DNA of 64,000 nt from Nephrocerus scutellatus (GCA_947095585.1 OX352763.1:63459016-63523015), one strand, 5' to 3'; positions 28,016 to 39,731 are shown, counted from the stretch's first letter. Numbers and translations: made by a program. The notes: a model not told the origin generated them from the letters alone.

Positions 28016-30871
28016 TCAGCATTTATATAGGTTTTTTAAAGAGTTTTCAAAGGAAATATAGCTGTTCAGACCCCTCAAGTTCGCCGGCAGGGAGTTCCAG
28101 AGGCCAACAGCATGTACAAAAAACTGATTCTTAGAGTTTCTATATCTAAAGGTTGGGACAATTAGAATATTACTTCTTTGTGATACTGGGAAAATTAGTT
28201 TCTCGAAAAGATAATTAGGAGATCTAGTTTGTATGAGTTTAAAAAGAAACGTTAAACTTAGAAAATCTATATACCTGTTTAGAGGCATATTAAAAACACT
28301 ACCTGCTTGTACCGAAACATGATCGAAGCGACGTAATCCATAAATAAAACGAACAATGTTATTGAACACTACTTGGAACTTGCGCTTGTTTGCACTATCC
28401 AAACAGCAAAAAATAGGACTTCCGTAGAAAAGGGTTGGCAGAACAAGTGTTTTGGCTATTATCATTTTTGTTGAGACTGGAAGGCAACTTCCAGCAATGC
28501 ATAAAACCCGCAGAGCAGCATAGATTCGACCAACTGAGTTAGCCAGATGATTGTCCCACGATAGTGTTTGGTTAAAAATAACCCCTAAGTTTTTTACTGT
28601 TTTGACGTAGTTCAATGTTTTCCCCTCGAGTTCGATACTTGGCAGGTATGACATATCAATAGCAGTATTACTAATAACAATTGCCTGACATTTATTAGCA
28701 TTAAGTTTAAGGTGATTATCTCTAGACCACTGTGCTATACTCATCATATCCTCGTTTATTCTGGCCGTTGCATCTTCAACCATGCCAATTCGGTAGCTTA
28801 AATGAATTTGCACATCGTCTGCGTACATATGAATATTACAATACTTGAGTATATGGGGAAGGTCGTTGTTGAATAGCGTGAACAAGAGTGGTCCCAATAT
28901 TGATCCCTGGGGCACACCAGTAGCGGAGGGGAGAAAATCAGATAGTCTGCAATTCGCATAAACTGCTTGAGTTCTGTGGCTAAGGTACTGTCCAAGTAGC
29001 GTTAAAGCTGAGTTTTCGAAAAAGAAAAAATTCTTAAGCTTTTTCAAAAGTATATTATGCGAGACAGTGTCAAACGCTTTGGAGAAATCCAGTAAAACTA
29101 GAGTTGTAACTAAATTATTATCAATTTGCTGCCGTATGTCATCAGTTATTTTAAGAAGCGCAGTTGTGCAGCTGTGTTTTGGTCTGAAACCAGATTGCGT
29201 CGGTGTTATCAGGCTATGGGTTTCCAAAAACGTCATAATTTGTCGACTCATAATTTTTTCAAATGCTTTGGAGATGAAAGGTAGGATGGAAATTGGTCGG
29301 TATTCTTTTTGTTGCTTGCTTGACTTCTTCAGAATTGGAATTATTTTTGAAGCTTTCCATAATTTTGGATAACAAGACTTTGTTAGGATGGTATTAAAAA
29401 TGTGTGTCAGGAAAGGAGATATAAAGATGAGAATAATTTTAACAAACTTAGGATGCATATTGTCTAATCCAATAGCTTCCGATTTTATGTCTTTTACAGC
29501 TTTGTATACCTCTACTTCAAAAACTCTTTTAAAACTGAAACTTGAAAGAAACTCATCAGTTCCGTTTAAAATTCTGTCAATCTCTGCACCAGCATTTGTG
29601 TCTGAGACAGAATTTACAAACTTATTGTTTAGATCATTTACATCACAATTATCTTCAGCATTCTTTTTTTGCCTTGCAATACCAAAAGATTTGATATTTT
29701 TCCACAGTTTTTTGGAAGACAGATTATTAAATTTTGAAGCAAAAAATCTCCGTTTGGAATTTCTTATTTCAACATTTACTGCATTTCTTAAATTTTTATA
29801 CTGGTGTAACATTTGTGGTAGTCTGAATCTTTTCCAGCGTCTATAAGCTGTATTTCTTCTTATGATAAGGTTATCAATTTCGCTAGTGTACCATCCTAAA
29901 TCAGGGTTTTGAATTCTTATAGTTTTAATAGGTACAAAAGTTTCAAACAGATGATTAATTGTATTTGTAAAAAATTGCACTTGCTCATCAACGTCAGAGA
30001 GATGATATATATTTTCAAGATTAGAGCTATAAATACTTGCTATTAGTGATTGCATATCTATGGAGTTAAAATTTCTAAACGAAATGTTTTCCATTGCAAC
30101 ACTAGCATTAATTCGAATATTATAAAAAACGACAATTAAATCGTGCTTGGAAAAACCGGGAACATCAAGTTGCCCATAAAAGTTGACAAGATCAGGTTGG
30201 TTGACCAAGAAAACATCAAGCAGAGTAGAGCTAGAAGATGTAAAATGTGTAGGGGTATCACTATTAACAGGAAACAATTCGAGTGATAGGAGACTATCTC
30301 TGAAATGTTTAATTCTATTATTTTGAATATCTATCAGGTCAATGTTTAGGTCTCCCCCGATAAGAATGTGGTTATAGTCAGATGTTAATTCTTCTAGAAC
30401 ATCTGTGATGGTGTTTGACACAGTTATATGGGGAGGTTTGTAGATTACACCAGCCAACAGTTTTTCAGTTCCACAAGCAACTTCTATAAAAAGGTATTGT
30501 ATTTCATTACTACTGTCATCACTCTTGATAAACTTGCTTTTTAAACTTTTTTTTATGAAAATAGCTACACCTCCACCCCTGGAAACTAAGCGATCAGAAC
30601 GAAATACATTATAGTTACCCGTGATCAAAACAGCGCTATCTACCTGTTCAGTCAACCATGTTTCTGACACACAGATGATGTCCATAGCTTTATCATTAAA
30701 AATGCTTTTGAATTCGTCCAAATGTTTCAGCAAACTTTGAGAATTTATATGACAAATAGATAATCCATCGTATCTATTTCGGAAAACGTTTAACATCGTC
30801 CTAGTTTTGTTCAATCTTGTTGAACTGCCAACCTGAGAAACCCCTCTACCGTCAACTGCACTCATTAGCAT
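28016..30871 (-). CDS. ORF2: LINE ORF2: AP endonuclease and reverse transcriptase
   Basis: This 951-residue polyprotein starts at the first in-frame ATG (CAT at 30869-30871; the frame opens slightly upstream at a GTG) and ends at TGA. The APE-type endonuclease spans about 37-250: HINSQSL with Asn43, SETWL with Glu70, VIYKPP, GGDLNID at 172-178, and SKHD at 241-244 with the catalytic-type His. The reverse transcriptase spans about 470-740: YRPISILP, DFSKAFDTVSH with Asp595, GVPQGSILGPLLF at 652-664, and YADD at 683-686. A conserved C-terminal segment ends in FFVHAVGLWNSLP. It nicks target DNA and copies element RNA at the nick. FNNDLP stands where relatives usually have FINDLP. No stop or frameshift was seen and the expected key residues are present, so activity is plausible but unproven. 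Confidence 0.93.
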   Translation of the reverse strand: MLMSAVDGRGVSQVGSSTRLNKTRTMLNVFRNRYDGLSICHINSQSLLKHLDEFKSIFNDKAMDIICVSETWLTEQVDSAVLITGNYNVFRSDRLVSRGGGVAIFIKKSLKSKFIKSDDSSNEIQYLFIEVACGTEKLLAGVIYKPPHITVSNTITDVLEELTSDYNHILIGGDLNIDLIDIQNNRIKHFRDSLLSLELFPVNSDTPTHFTSSSSTLLDVFLVNQPDLVNFYGQLDVPGFSKHDLIVVFYNIRINASVAMENISFRNFNSIDMQSLIASIYSSNLENIYHLSDVDEQVQFFTNTINHLFETFVPIKTIRIQNPDLGWYTSEIDNLIIRRNTAYRRWKRFRLPQMLHQYKNLRNAVNVEIRNSKRRFFASKFNNLSSKKLWKNIKSFGIARQKKNAEDNCDVNDLNNKFVNSVSDTNAGAEIDRILNGTDEFLSSFSFKRVFEVEVYKAVKDIKSEAIGLDNMHPKFVKIILIFISPFLTHIFNTILTKSCYPKLWKASKIIPILKKSSKQQKEYRPISILPFISKAFEKIMSRQIMTFLETHSLITPTQSGFRPKHSCTTALLKITDDIRQQIDNNLVTTLVLLDFSKAFDTVSHNILLKKLKNFFFFENSALTLLGQYLSHRTQAVYANCRLSDFLPSATGVPQGSILGPLLFTLFNNDLPHILKYCNIHMYADDVQIHLSYRIGMVEDATARINEDMMSIAQWSRDNHLKLNANKCQAIVISNTAIDMSYLPSIELEGKTLNYVKTVKNLGVIFNQTLSWDNHLANSVGRIYAALRVLCIAGSCLPVSTKMIIAKTLVLPTLFYGSPIFCCLDSANKRKFQVVFNNIVRFIYGLRRFDHVSVQAGSVFNMPLNRYIDFLSLTFLFKLIQTRSPNYLFEKLIFPVSQRSNILIVPTFRYRNSKNQFFVHAVGLWNSLPANLRGLNSYISFENSLKNLYKC

Positions 30872-31131
30872 CGATCGTTTTAAGACGCCCCCTGAGGAGG
30901 ACCAAACAACCACTCCATGATTGAAAACTTGTTATTACAAAAGGTTTGCTGAAAGTATTTCCCATTGATTCTGACAGAAATTGGTAAAAAATTAATTGAT
31001 ATTTATAAGTAAGAAAAATTTTGAAAAACTCTAATTCATAAATAGAAAATATTGATAAAAGAAAAAGTAGTGAAATATTTGTAAAGAATGCAGTAAATGT
31101 TACAGTAGAAAATGAAAGAATACGCAAATTA
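30872..31131 (-). other. LINE ORF1-ORF2 spacer
   Basis: 260 AT-rich bases between the ORF1 stop and the first ORF2 ATG. The ORF2 frame is open upstream only as far as a stop at 30932-30934, with no ATG. ORF2 therefore cannot be a simple overlap or read-through product. Reinitiation or internal initiation is inferred. A frame of 126 codons across 30852-31232 looks like chance AT-rich sequence. Confidence 0.6.
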
Positions 31132-32217
31132 CTAAAGTTGCTCCAGCGACGGATCTGGTTCATCATCATTATAATTTTGTGCAGCTTCGTAGTAGTTGTT
31201 TTTGTTTTGCTCCTCATTTGACAATTCTTCATTATTTGTTTTTTTGTTTGCTTTTGTCGTAATTGAATTTAACATATCTACGGAATAAACTGTTTTTGGC
31301 ACGTCATCGCTTGTAAGTTTGATGTAAACAAGTCCACTTGAAGTGAAAACCGAAAATAACTGGTGTTTACGCCTGATACGGATTGCTTGTCGAAGAATAA
31401 CTCGATTATTTTTGGTTAAGCTCTCGTGGAAATAAATCGGGGTGCTCGAGTCTTCACCGAGATCTTTAAGCAAAAGTTGCCGGGAATTTGTTCTTCGAAA
31501 AGCAGCAAACGCCTTGAGTGTAGCATTTTTATCATGTGCGGTGTGAAATTTAACAATTATAATGGAGTCTTCTCTGTGGCTTGCACGGAAGATTCGACAC
31601 AGTTTTGGTGGCTGAAAATTTAACGTGTGACAAATGTTGTTAAACGTGTTTTTTAAAACCTCTCCCGGTAACGTTGGTATTCCGATAAGAATTGCATCTG
31701 TTTCTAAATTTTTTACATTTATTGCTTCAATCTGCGCCTTTAAGCTAGCGATTTCAGTGCATACAGTGTTGTTGTGAGATAAGTTGGCATGATTATTTTC
31801 ATTCATCGTTGTTGTTGTGATTCTCTTTTGAACCTCCTCCTCCAGACAATCTACCCGTGTAAGAAGTTCCTCGAGGACAGTGACGCGACCATTAAGTTTA
31901 TTTATATTTTGGTCCAACTCGTCGATTATTTTCATTTTTTGTTCTATTACGATGATTCTCGTTGTTAAGTTTTCTTCCATGGCTCTAAGTTGTTCAGAAA
32001 GTGATTCACCTTGTAGTTTTATCAGAGCGAGGGTTTCAGTGACGTCACTAGTTGTTGTTGACGTAGTCGTTGTTGTTGTCGATGCCTTTGGTGAAACTTT
32101 AGCAATTTTTGCTTTTCCCGCTCGTGTTTTTGCTTCTACATGTGAGTAAATTGATGGTGATAATGGGAGTGGAGAGTTTGACATCTTCATTAGTTTTGTA
32201 TTTTGTTGATGGGTCAT
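31132..32217 (-). CDS. ORF1: LINE ORF1 protein (coiled coil, RNA-binding type)
   Basis: This 361-residue product starts at an ATG (CAT at 32215-32217) and ends at TAG. Residues 1-45 are basic and proline/serine-containing, followed by a Thr/Ser run at about 47-57. Residues about 60-135 form a heptad-rich helix (LSEQLRAMEENL, LNGRVTVLEELL), expected to trimerise. Residues about 170-250 (TDAILIGIP to IIIVKFHTA) resemble the RRM-like domain of L1-type ORF1 proteins, and about 260-300 (IYFHESLTKNNRVILRQA to GLVYIK) the C-terminal domain of that family. The tail is Asn/Glu-rich and acidic. No zinc knuckle was seen. The inferred role is binding element RNA in the ribonucleoprotein and chaperoning target-primed reverse transcription. 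Domain assignment is by eye; the frame is intact. Confidence 0.82.
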   Translation of the reverse strand: MTHQQNTKLMKMSNSPLPLSPSIYSHVEAKTRAGKAKIAKVSPKASTTTTTTSTTTSDVTETLALIKLQGESLSEQLRAMEENLTTRIIVIEQKMKIIDELDQNINKLNGRVTVLEELLTRVDCLEEEVQKRITTTTMNENNHANLSHNNTVCTEIASLKAQIEAINVKNLETDAILIGIPTLPGEVLKNTFNNICHTLNFQPPKLCRIFRASHREDSIIIVKFHTAHDKNATLKAFAAFRRTNSRQLLLKDLGEDSSTPIYFHESLTKNNRVILRQAIRIRRKHQLFSVFTSSGLVYIKLTSDDVPKTVYSVDMLNSITTKANKKTNNEELSNEEQNKNNYYEAAQNYNDDEPDPSLEQL

Positions 32218-32466
32218 TATTTTATGTGTTTGTTTAAATTGTTTGGTTTATTAAAAATTCATTTATTTGCTTCCGAGCAATTTTAAATTTATATTTTTTC
32301 AATTCTATTTGAAACTTTATATTTAGTATATATATTGAAATTTATTTTACTTTTATAAATTTATTTGTGTTTAACAAGCACAAAATATTTTCCAAGCAGA
32401 GAATGAAAAACACGTCCGATCGGTTGAGAACTCTCTCACTTCACCTTCACTTCACTTCACTTCATT
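32218..32466 (-). promoter_or_regulatory. LINE 5' leader with GTGAA repeats and a candidate DPE
   Basis: About 249 bp before ORF1. In element orientation it begins with about four GTGAA units (plus-strand TTCAC, 32441-32463), then GTGAGAGAGTTCTC, then GGACGTG (plus-strand CACGTCC, 32411-32417). GGACGTG fits the RGWCGTG downstream promoter element that insect LINEs use for internal, TATA-less transcription. It lies about 50 nt from the element end, so a canonical +28 placement would put the start inside the GTGAA repeats. This is inference; the rest of the leader is AT-rich with no other clear signal. Confidence 0.45.
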
Positions 32467-32472
32467 ATCATT
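32467..32472. repeat. LINE target site duplication, copy adjoining its 5' end
   Basis: ATCATT followed by ATGGTCTGG, continuing the interrupted monomer. It pairs with 27768-27773. Confidence 0.8.
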
Positions 32473-35400
32473 ATGGTCTGGAATTTCTGGAAAAAATCAA
32501 TTTCTCAAGCGATTCGCATGAAATTCGGAATGTAGGACTAAGATGCGACTTTAAAACTTCTTCCTATGGAAATTCTGGAATAAAATCATTATGGTCTGGA
32601 ATTTCGGGAACAAAGCAATTTCTCAAGTGATTCGCATGAAATTCGGAATGTAGGACTAAGATGCAACTATAAGACTTCTTCCTATGTAATTTCTGGAATA
32701 TAATCATTATGGTCTGGAATTTCGGGAACAAAGCAATTTCTCAAGTGATTCGCATGAAATTCGGAATGTAGGACTAAGATGCGACTTGAAAACACCTTCC
32801 TGTGGAAATTCTGGAATATGATCATTATGGTCTGGAATTTCGGGAACAAAGCAATTTCTCAAGTGATTCGCATAAAATTCGGAATGTAGGCCTAAGATGC
32901 TACTTTAAATATTTTTCCTATGGAAATTCTGGAATATGATCATTATGGTCTGGAATTTCGGGAACCAAGCAATTTCTCAAGTGATTCGCATGAAATTCGG
33001 AATGTAGGACTGAGATGCGTTTATAAGATTTCTTCCTATGGAAATTCTGGAATATGATCATTATGGTCTGGAATTTCGGGAACAAAGCAATTTCTCAGGT
33101 GATTCGCATGAAATTCGGAATGTAGGACTAAGACGCGACTATAAGATATCTTCCTATGTAAATTCTAGAAAATGATCGTTATGGTCTGGAATTTCGGGAA
33201 CAAAGCAATATCTCAAGTGATTCGCATGAAATTCGGAATGTAGGATTAAGATGTGACTATAAGATTTCTTCCTTTGGAAATCCTGGAATATGATCATTAT
33301 GGTCTGGAATTTCGGGAACAAAGCAATTTCTCAAGTGATTCACATGAAATTCGGAATGTAGGACTAAGATGTGACTATAAGATTTCTTCCTATGGAAATT
33401 CTGGAATATGACCATTATGGTCTGGAATTTCGGGAACAAAGCAATTTCTCAGGTGATTCGCATGAAATTCGGAATGTAGGACTAAGATGCGACTATAAGA
33501 TTTCTTCCTATGGAAATTCTGGAATATGATCATTATGGTCTGGAATTTCGGGAACAAAGCAATTTCTCAAGTGATTCACATGAAATTCGGAATGTAGGAC
33601 TAAGATGTGACTATAAGATTTCTTCCTATGGAAATTCTGGAATATGACCATTATGGTCTGGAATTTCGTGAACAAAGCAATTTCTCAGGTGATTCGCATG
33701 AAATTCGGAATGTAGGACTAAGATGCGACTATAAGATATCTTCCTATGTAAATTCTGGAATATGATCGTTATGGTCTGGAATTTCGGGAACAAAGCAATT
33801 TCTCAAGTGATTCGCATGAAATTCAGAATGTAGGACTAAGATGTGACTATAAGATTTCTTCCTATGGAAATTCTGGAATATGATCATTATGGTCTGGAAT
33901 TTCGGGAACAAAGCAATTTCTCAAGTGATTCGCATTAAATTCGGAATGTAGGACTAAGATGCGACTATAAGACTTCTTCCTATGTAAATTCTTGAATATG
34001 ATCATTATGGTCCGGAATTTCGGGAACAAAGCAATTTCTCAAGTGATTCGCATGAAATTCGGAATGAAGGACTAAGATGCGACTATAAGACTTCTTCCTA
34101 TGTAAATTCTGGAATATGATCATTATGGTCTGGAATTTCGGGAACAAAGCAATTTCTCAAGTGATTCGCATGAAATTCGGAATATAGGACTAAGATGTGA
34201 CTATAAGATTTCTTCCTATGGAAATTCTGGAATATGATCATTATGGTCTGGAAATTCGGGAAAAAAGCAATTTCTCAGGTGATTCGCATGAAATTTGGAA
34301 TGTAGGACTAAGATGCGACTATAAGACTTCTTCCTATGTAAATTCTGGAATATGATCGTTATGGTCTGGAATTTCGGGAACAAAGCAATTTCTCAAGTGA
34401 TTCGCATGAAATTCGGAATGTAGGACTAAGATGTGACTTTAAGATTTCTTCCTATGTAAATTCTGGAATATGATCACTATGGTCTGGAATTTCGGGAACA
34501 AAGCAATATCTCAAGTGATTCGCATGAAATTCGGAATGTAGGATTAAGATGTGACTATAAGATTTCTTCCTATGGAAATTCTGGAATATGATCATTATGG
34601 TCTGGAATTTCGGGAACAAAGCAATTTCTCAAGTGATTCACATGAAATTCGGAATGTAGGACTAAGATATGACTATAAGATTTCTTCCTTTGGAAATTCT
34701 GGAATATGATCATTATGGTCTGGAATTTCGGGAACAAAGCAATTTCTCAGGTGATTCGCATGAAATTCGGAATGTAGGACTAAGATGCGACTATAAGATA
34801 TCTTCCTATGTAAATTCTGGAATATGATCGTTATGGTCTGGAATTTCGGGAACAAATCAATTTCTCAAGTGATTCGCATGAAATTCGGAATGTAGGACTA
34901 AGATGTGAATATAAGATTTCTTCCTATGGAAATTCTGGAATATGGTCATTATGGTCTGGAATTTCGGGAACAAATCAATTTCTCAAATGATTCGCATGAA
35001 ATTCGGAATATAGGACTAAGATGTGACTATAAGATTTCTTCCTATGGAAATTCTGGAATATGATCATTATGGTCTGGAATTTCGGGAAAAAAGCAATTTC
35101 TCAAGTGATTCGCATGAAATTCGGAATGTAGGACTAAGATGTGACTATAAGATTTCTTCCTATGGAAATTCTGGAATATGGTCATTATGGTCTGAAATTT
35201 CGGGAACAAAGCAATTTCTCAAGTGATTCGCATGAAATTCGGAATGTAGGACTAAGATGTGACTATAAGATTTCTTCCTATGGAAATTCTGGAATATGAT
35301 CATTATGGTCTGGAATTTCGGGAACAAAGCAATTTCTCAAGTGATTCGCATGAAATTCGGAATGTAGGACTAAGATGCGACTATAAGACTTCTTCCTATG

Positions 35401-36060
35401 TAAATTCTTGAATATGATCATTATGGTCTGGAATTTCGGGAACAAAGCAATTTCTCTAGTGATTCGCATGAAATTCGGAATGTATGACTAAGATGTGACT
35501 ATAAGATTTCTTCCTATGGAAATTCTGGAATATGATCACTATGTTCTGGAATTTCGGGAACAAAGCAATTTCTCAGGTGATTCGCATGAAATTCGGAATG
35601 TAGGACTAAGATGCGACTATAAGACTTCTTCCTATGTAAATTTTGGAATATGATCGTTATGGTCTGGAGTTTCGGGAACAAAGCAATTTCTCAAGTGATT
35701 CGCATGAAATTCGGAATGTAGGACTAAGATGCGACTTTAAAACTTTTTCCTATGGAAATTCTGGAATATGATCATTATGTTCTGGAATTTCTGGAATAAA
35801 TCAATTTCTCACGCGATTCGCATGAAATTCGGAATGTAGGACTAAGATGTGACTATAAGATTTCTTCCTATGGAAATTCTGGAATATGATCATTATGGTC
35901 TGGAATTTCGGGAACAAAGCAATTTCTCAGGTGATTCGCATGAAATTCGGAATGTAGGACTAAAATGCGCCTATAAGACTTCTTCCTATGTAAATTCTGG
36001 AATATGATCGTTATGGTCTGGAATTTCGGGAACAAAGCAATTTCTCAAGTGATTCGCATG

Positions 36061-36075
36061 AAAATATGATCATTA
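36061..36075 (+). repeat. 62-bp truncated monomer (uninterrupted copy 3)
   Basis: Same junction to the right of the LINE. It is followed by ATGGTCTGGAATTTCTGG, as is the sequence right of the LINE, whereas the left-hand copies read ATGTTCTGG. Confidence 0.85.
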
Positions 36076-39000
36076 TGGTCTGGAATTTCTGGAAAAAATC
36101 AATTTCTCAAGCGATTCGCATGAAATTCGGAATGTAGGACTAAGATGCGACTTTAAAACTTCTTCCTATGGAAATTTTGGAATATAATCATTATGGTCTG
36201 GAATTTCGGGAACAAAGCAATTTCTCAAGTGATTTGCATGAAATTCGGAATGTAGGACTAAGATGTGACTATAAGATTTCTTCCTATGGAAATTCTGGAA
36301 TATGATTATTATGGTCTGGAATCTGGGGAACAAATCAATTTCTCAAGTGATTCGCATGAAATTCAGAATGTAGGACTAAAATGCAACTATAAGACTTCTT
36401 CCTATGTAATTTCTGGAATATAATCATTATGGTCTGGAATTTCTGGAACAAATCAATTTCTCAAGTGATTCGCATGAAATTCGGAATGTAGGACTAAGAT
36501 GCGACTTGAAAACACCTTCCTGTGGAAATTCTGGAATATGATCATTATGGTCTGGAATTTCGGGAACAAAGCAATTTCTCAAGTGATTCGCATAAAATTC
36601 GGAACGTAGGCCTAAGATGCTACTTTAAATATTTTTCCTATTGAAATTCTGGAATATGATCATTATGGTCTGGAATTTCGGGAACCAAGCAATTTCTCAA
36701 GTGATTCGCATGAAATTCGGAATGTAGGACTGAGATGCGTTTATAAGATTTCTTCCTATGGAAATTCTGGAATATGATCATTATGGTCTGGAATTTCGGG
36801 AACAAAGCAATTTCTCAGGTGATTCGCATGAAATTCGGAATGTAGGACTAAGATGCGACTATAAGATATCTTCCTATGTAAATTCTAGAAAATGATCGTT
36901 ATGGTCTGGAATTTCTGGAACAAAGCAATATCTCAAGTGATTCGCATGAAATTCGGAATGTAGGATTAAGATGTGACTATAAGATTTCTTCCTATGGAAA
37001 TTCTGGAATATGATCATTATGGTCTGGAATTTCGGGAACAAAGCAATTTCTCAAGTGATTCACATGAAATTCGGAATGTAGGACTTAGATGTGACTATAA
37101 GATTTCTTCCTATGGAAATTCTGGAATATGACCATTATGGTCTGGAATTTCGGGAACAAAGCAATTTCTCAGGTGATTCGCATGAAATTCGGAATATAGG
37201 ACTAAAATGCGACTATAAGATATCTTCCTATGTAAATTCTGGAATATGATCGTTATGGTCTGGAATTTCGGGAACAAAGCAATTTCTCAAGTGATTCGCA
37301 TGAAATTCACAATGTAGGACTAAGATGTGACTATAAGATTTCTTCCTATGGAAATTCTGGAATATGATCATTATGGTCTGGAATTTCGGGAACAAAGCAA
37401 TTTCTCAAGTGATTCGCATTTAATTCGGAATGTAGGACTAAGATGCGACTATAAGACTTCTTCCTATGTAAATTCTTGAATATGATCATTATGGTCTGGA
37501 ATTTCGGGAACAAAGCAATTTCTCAAGTGATTCGCATGAAATTCGGAATGTAGGACTAAGATGCGACTATAAGACTTCTTCCTATGTAAATTCTGGAATA
37601 TGATCATTATGGTCTGGAATTTCGGGAACAAAGCAATTTCTCAAGTGATTCGCATGAAATTCGGAATATAGGACTAAGATGTGACTATAAGATTTCTTCC
37701 TATGGAAATTCTGGAATATGATCATTATGGTCTGGAATTTCGGGAAAAAAGCAATTTCTCAGGTGATTCGCATGAAATTCGGAATGTAGGACTAAGATGC
37801 GACTATAAGACTTCTTCCTATGTAAATTCTGGAATATGATCGTTATGGTCTGGAATTTCGGGTACAAAGCAATTTCTCAAGTGATTCGCATGAAATTCGG
37901 AATGTAGGACTAAGATGTGACTTTAAGATTTCTTCCTATGAAAATTCTGGAATATGATCATTATGGTCTGGAATTTCGGGAACCAAGCAATTTCTCAAGT
38001 GATTCGCATGAAATTCGGAATGTAGGACTAAGATGCAACTATAAGATTTCTTCCTATGGAAATTCTGGAATATGATCATTATGGTCTGGAATTTCGGGAA
38101 CAAAGCAATTTCTCAAGTGATTCGCATGAAATTCGGAATGTAGGATTAAGATGTGACTTTAAGATTTCTTCCTATGTAAATTCTGGAATATGATCACTAT
38201 GGTCTGGAATTTCGGGAACAAAGCAATATCTCAAGTGATTCGCATGAAATTCGGAATGTAGGATTAAGATGTGACTATAAGATTTCTTCCTATGGAAATT
38301 CTGGAATATGATCATTATGGTCTGGAATTTCGGGAACAAAGCAATTTCTCAAGTGATTCACATGAAATTCGGAATGTAGGACTAAGATGTGACTTTAATA
38401 TTTCTTCCTATGAAAATTCTGGAATATGATCATTATGGTCTGGAATTTCGGGAACCAAGAAATTTCTCAAGTGATTCGCATGAAATTCGGAATGTAGGAC
38501 TAAGATGCGACTATAAGATTTCTTCCTATGGAAATTCTGGAATATGATCATTATGGTCTGGAATTTCGGGAACAAAGCAATTTCTCAAGTGATTCGCATG
38601 AAATTCGGAATGTAGGATTAAGATGTGACTACAAGATTTCTTCCTATGGAAATTCTGGAATATGATCATTATGGTCTGGAATTTCGGGAACAAAGCAATT
38701 TCTCAGGTGATTCGCATGAAATTCGGAATGTAGGACTAAAATGCGACTATAAGATATCTTCCTATGTAAATTCTGAATTATGATCGTTATGGTCTGGAAT
38801 TTCGGGAACAAATCAATTTCTCAAGTGATTCGCATGAAATTCGGAATGTAGGACTAAGATGTGACTATAAGATTTCTTCCTATGGAAATTCTGGAATATG
38901 GTCATTATGGTCTGGAATTTCGGGAACAAAGCAATTTCTCAAGTGATTCGCATGAAATTCGGAATGTAGGACTAAGATGCGACTTGAAAACATCTTCCTG

Positions 39001-39726
39001 TGGAAATTCTGGAATATGATCATTATGGTCTGGAATTTCGGGAACAAAGCAATTTCTCAAGTGATTCACATGAAATTCGGAATGTAGGACTAAGATGTGA
39101 CTATAAGATTTCTTCCTATGGAAATTCTGGAATATGGTCATTATGGTCTGGAATTTCGGGAACAAAGCAATTTCTCAAGTGATTCGCATGAAATTCGGAA
39201 TGTAGGTCTAAGATGCGACTATAAGACTTCTTCCTATGTAAATTCTTGAATATGATCATTATGGTCTGGAATTTCGGGAACAAAGCAATTTCTCAAGTGA
39301 TTCGCATGAAATTCGGAATGTAGGACTAAGATGCGACTTTAAGACTTCTTCCTATGTAAATTCTGGAATATGATCATTATGGTCTGGAATTTCGGGAACA
39401 AAGCAATTTCTCAAGTGATTCGCATGAAATTCGGAATATAGGACTAAGATGTGACTATAAGATTTCTTCCTATGGAAATTCTGGAATATGATCATTATGG
39501 TCTGGAATTTCGGGAAAAAAGCAATTTCTCAGGTGATCCGCATTAAATTCGGAATGTAGCACTAAGATGCGACTATAAGACTTCTTCCTATGTAAATTCT
39601 GGAATATGATCGTTATGGTCTGGAATTTCGGGAACAAAGCAATTTCTCAAGTGATTCGCATGAAATTCGGAATGTAGGACTAAGATGTGACTATAAGATT
39701 TCTTCCTATGGAAATTCTGGAATATG

Positions 39727-39731
39727 GGCAT
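39727..39731. repeat. BEL target site duplication, left copy
   Basis: GGCAT immediately before the LTR TG. It matches 43782-43786. The target was a monomer reading AATATGGGCATTATGG, one base different from the common AATATGGTCATTATGG. Five bases is usual for BEL/Pao. Confidence 0.9.

Larger units (their letters stand above)
27774..32466 (-). mobile_element. CR1-like non-LTR retrotransposon, apparently full length
   Basis: A 4.7-kb LINE inserted in the satellite, transcribed on the minus strand. Order in its own direction: 5' leader with GTGAA repeats, ORF1 (nucleic-acid-binding type), a 260-bp gap, ORF2 (AP endonuclease plus reverse transcriptase, no RNase H domain), an AT-rich 3' UTR and a short-repeat tail in place of poly(A). 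Both frames are uninterrupted, and the target duplication is still recognisable, so the copy is young. The CR1/L2-type call rests on ORF2 motifs such as DFSKAFDTV, GVPQGSILGPLLF and a C-terminal WNSLP segment, plus the non-poly(A) tail. Jockey or another related clade is the main alternative, and a phylogeny was not run. Confidence 0.9.
32467..39731 (+). repeat. 118-bp satellite array, middle segment
   Basis: Same monomer and orientation as the left segment, about 62 copies between the LINE and the BEL element. It resumes in the middle of the truncated monomer that the LINE interrupted. It contains most of a further long block: the landmark truncated monomer recurs near 36061, 3602 bp after the LINE junction, which equals 31 monomers minus 56 bp. 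The ACTTGAAAACACC / CTGTGG and GCTAC / TTTAAATATTTTTCC variants recur near 32785, 32900, 36505 and 36620. No coding potential beyond satellite frames. Confidence 0.97.

Noticed and set aside
28798..29846. Frames of 65-152 codons at 28798-28995, 29067-29372 and 29388-29846
   Set aside because: They lie inside ORF2 of the LINE in other frames or antisense and show no recognisable domain.
30872..30913. GTG codons as starts of ORF2 (30913) and of the BEL frame (43075)
   Set aside because: In a eukaryotic element the first in-frame ATG (30871 and 43054) is the better start, so the CDS coordinates use those.
30852..31232. 126-codon minus-strand frame across the ORF1 end and the inter-ORF spacer
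   Set aside because: It overlaps the ORF1 3' end in another frame, and its composition (Phe/Leu/Ser-rich from AT-rich DNA) looks accidental.
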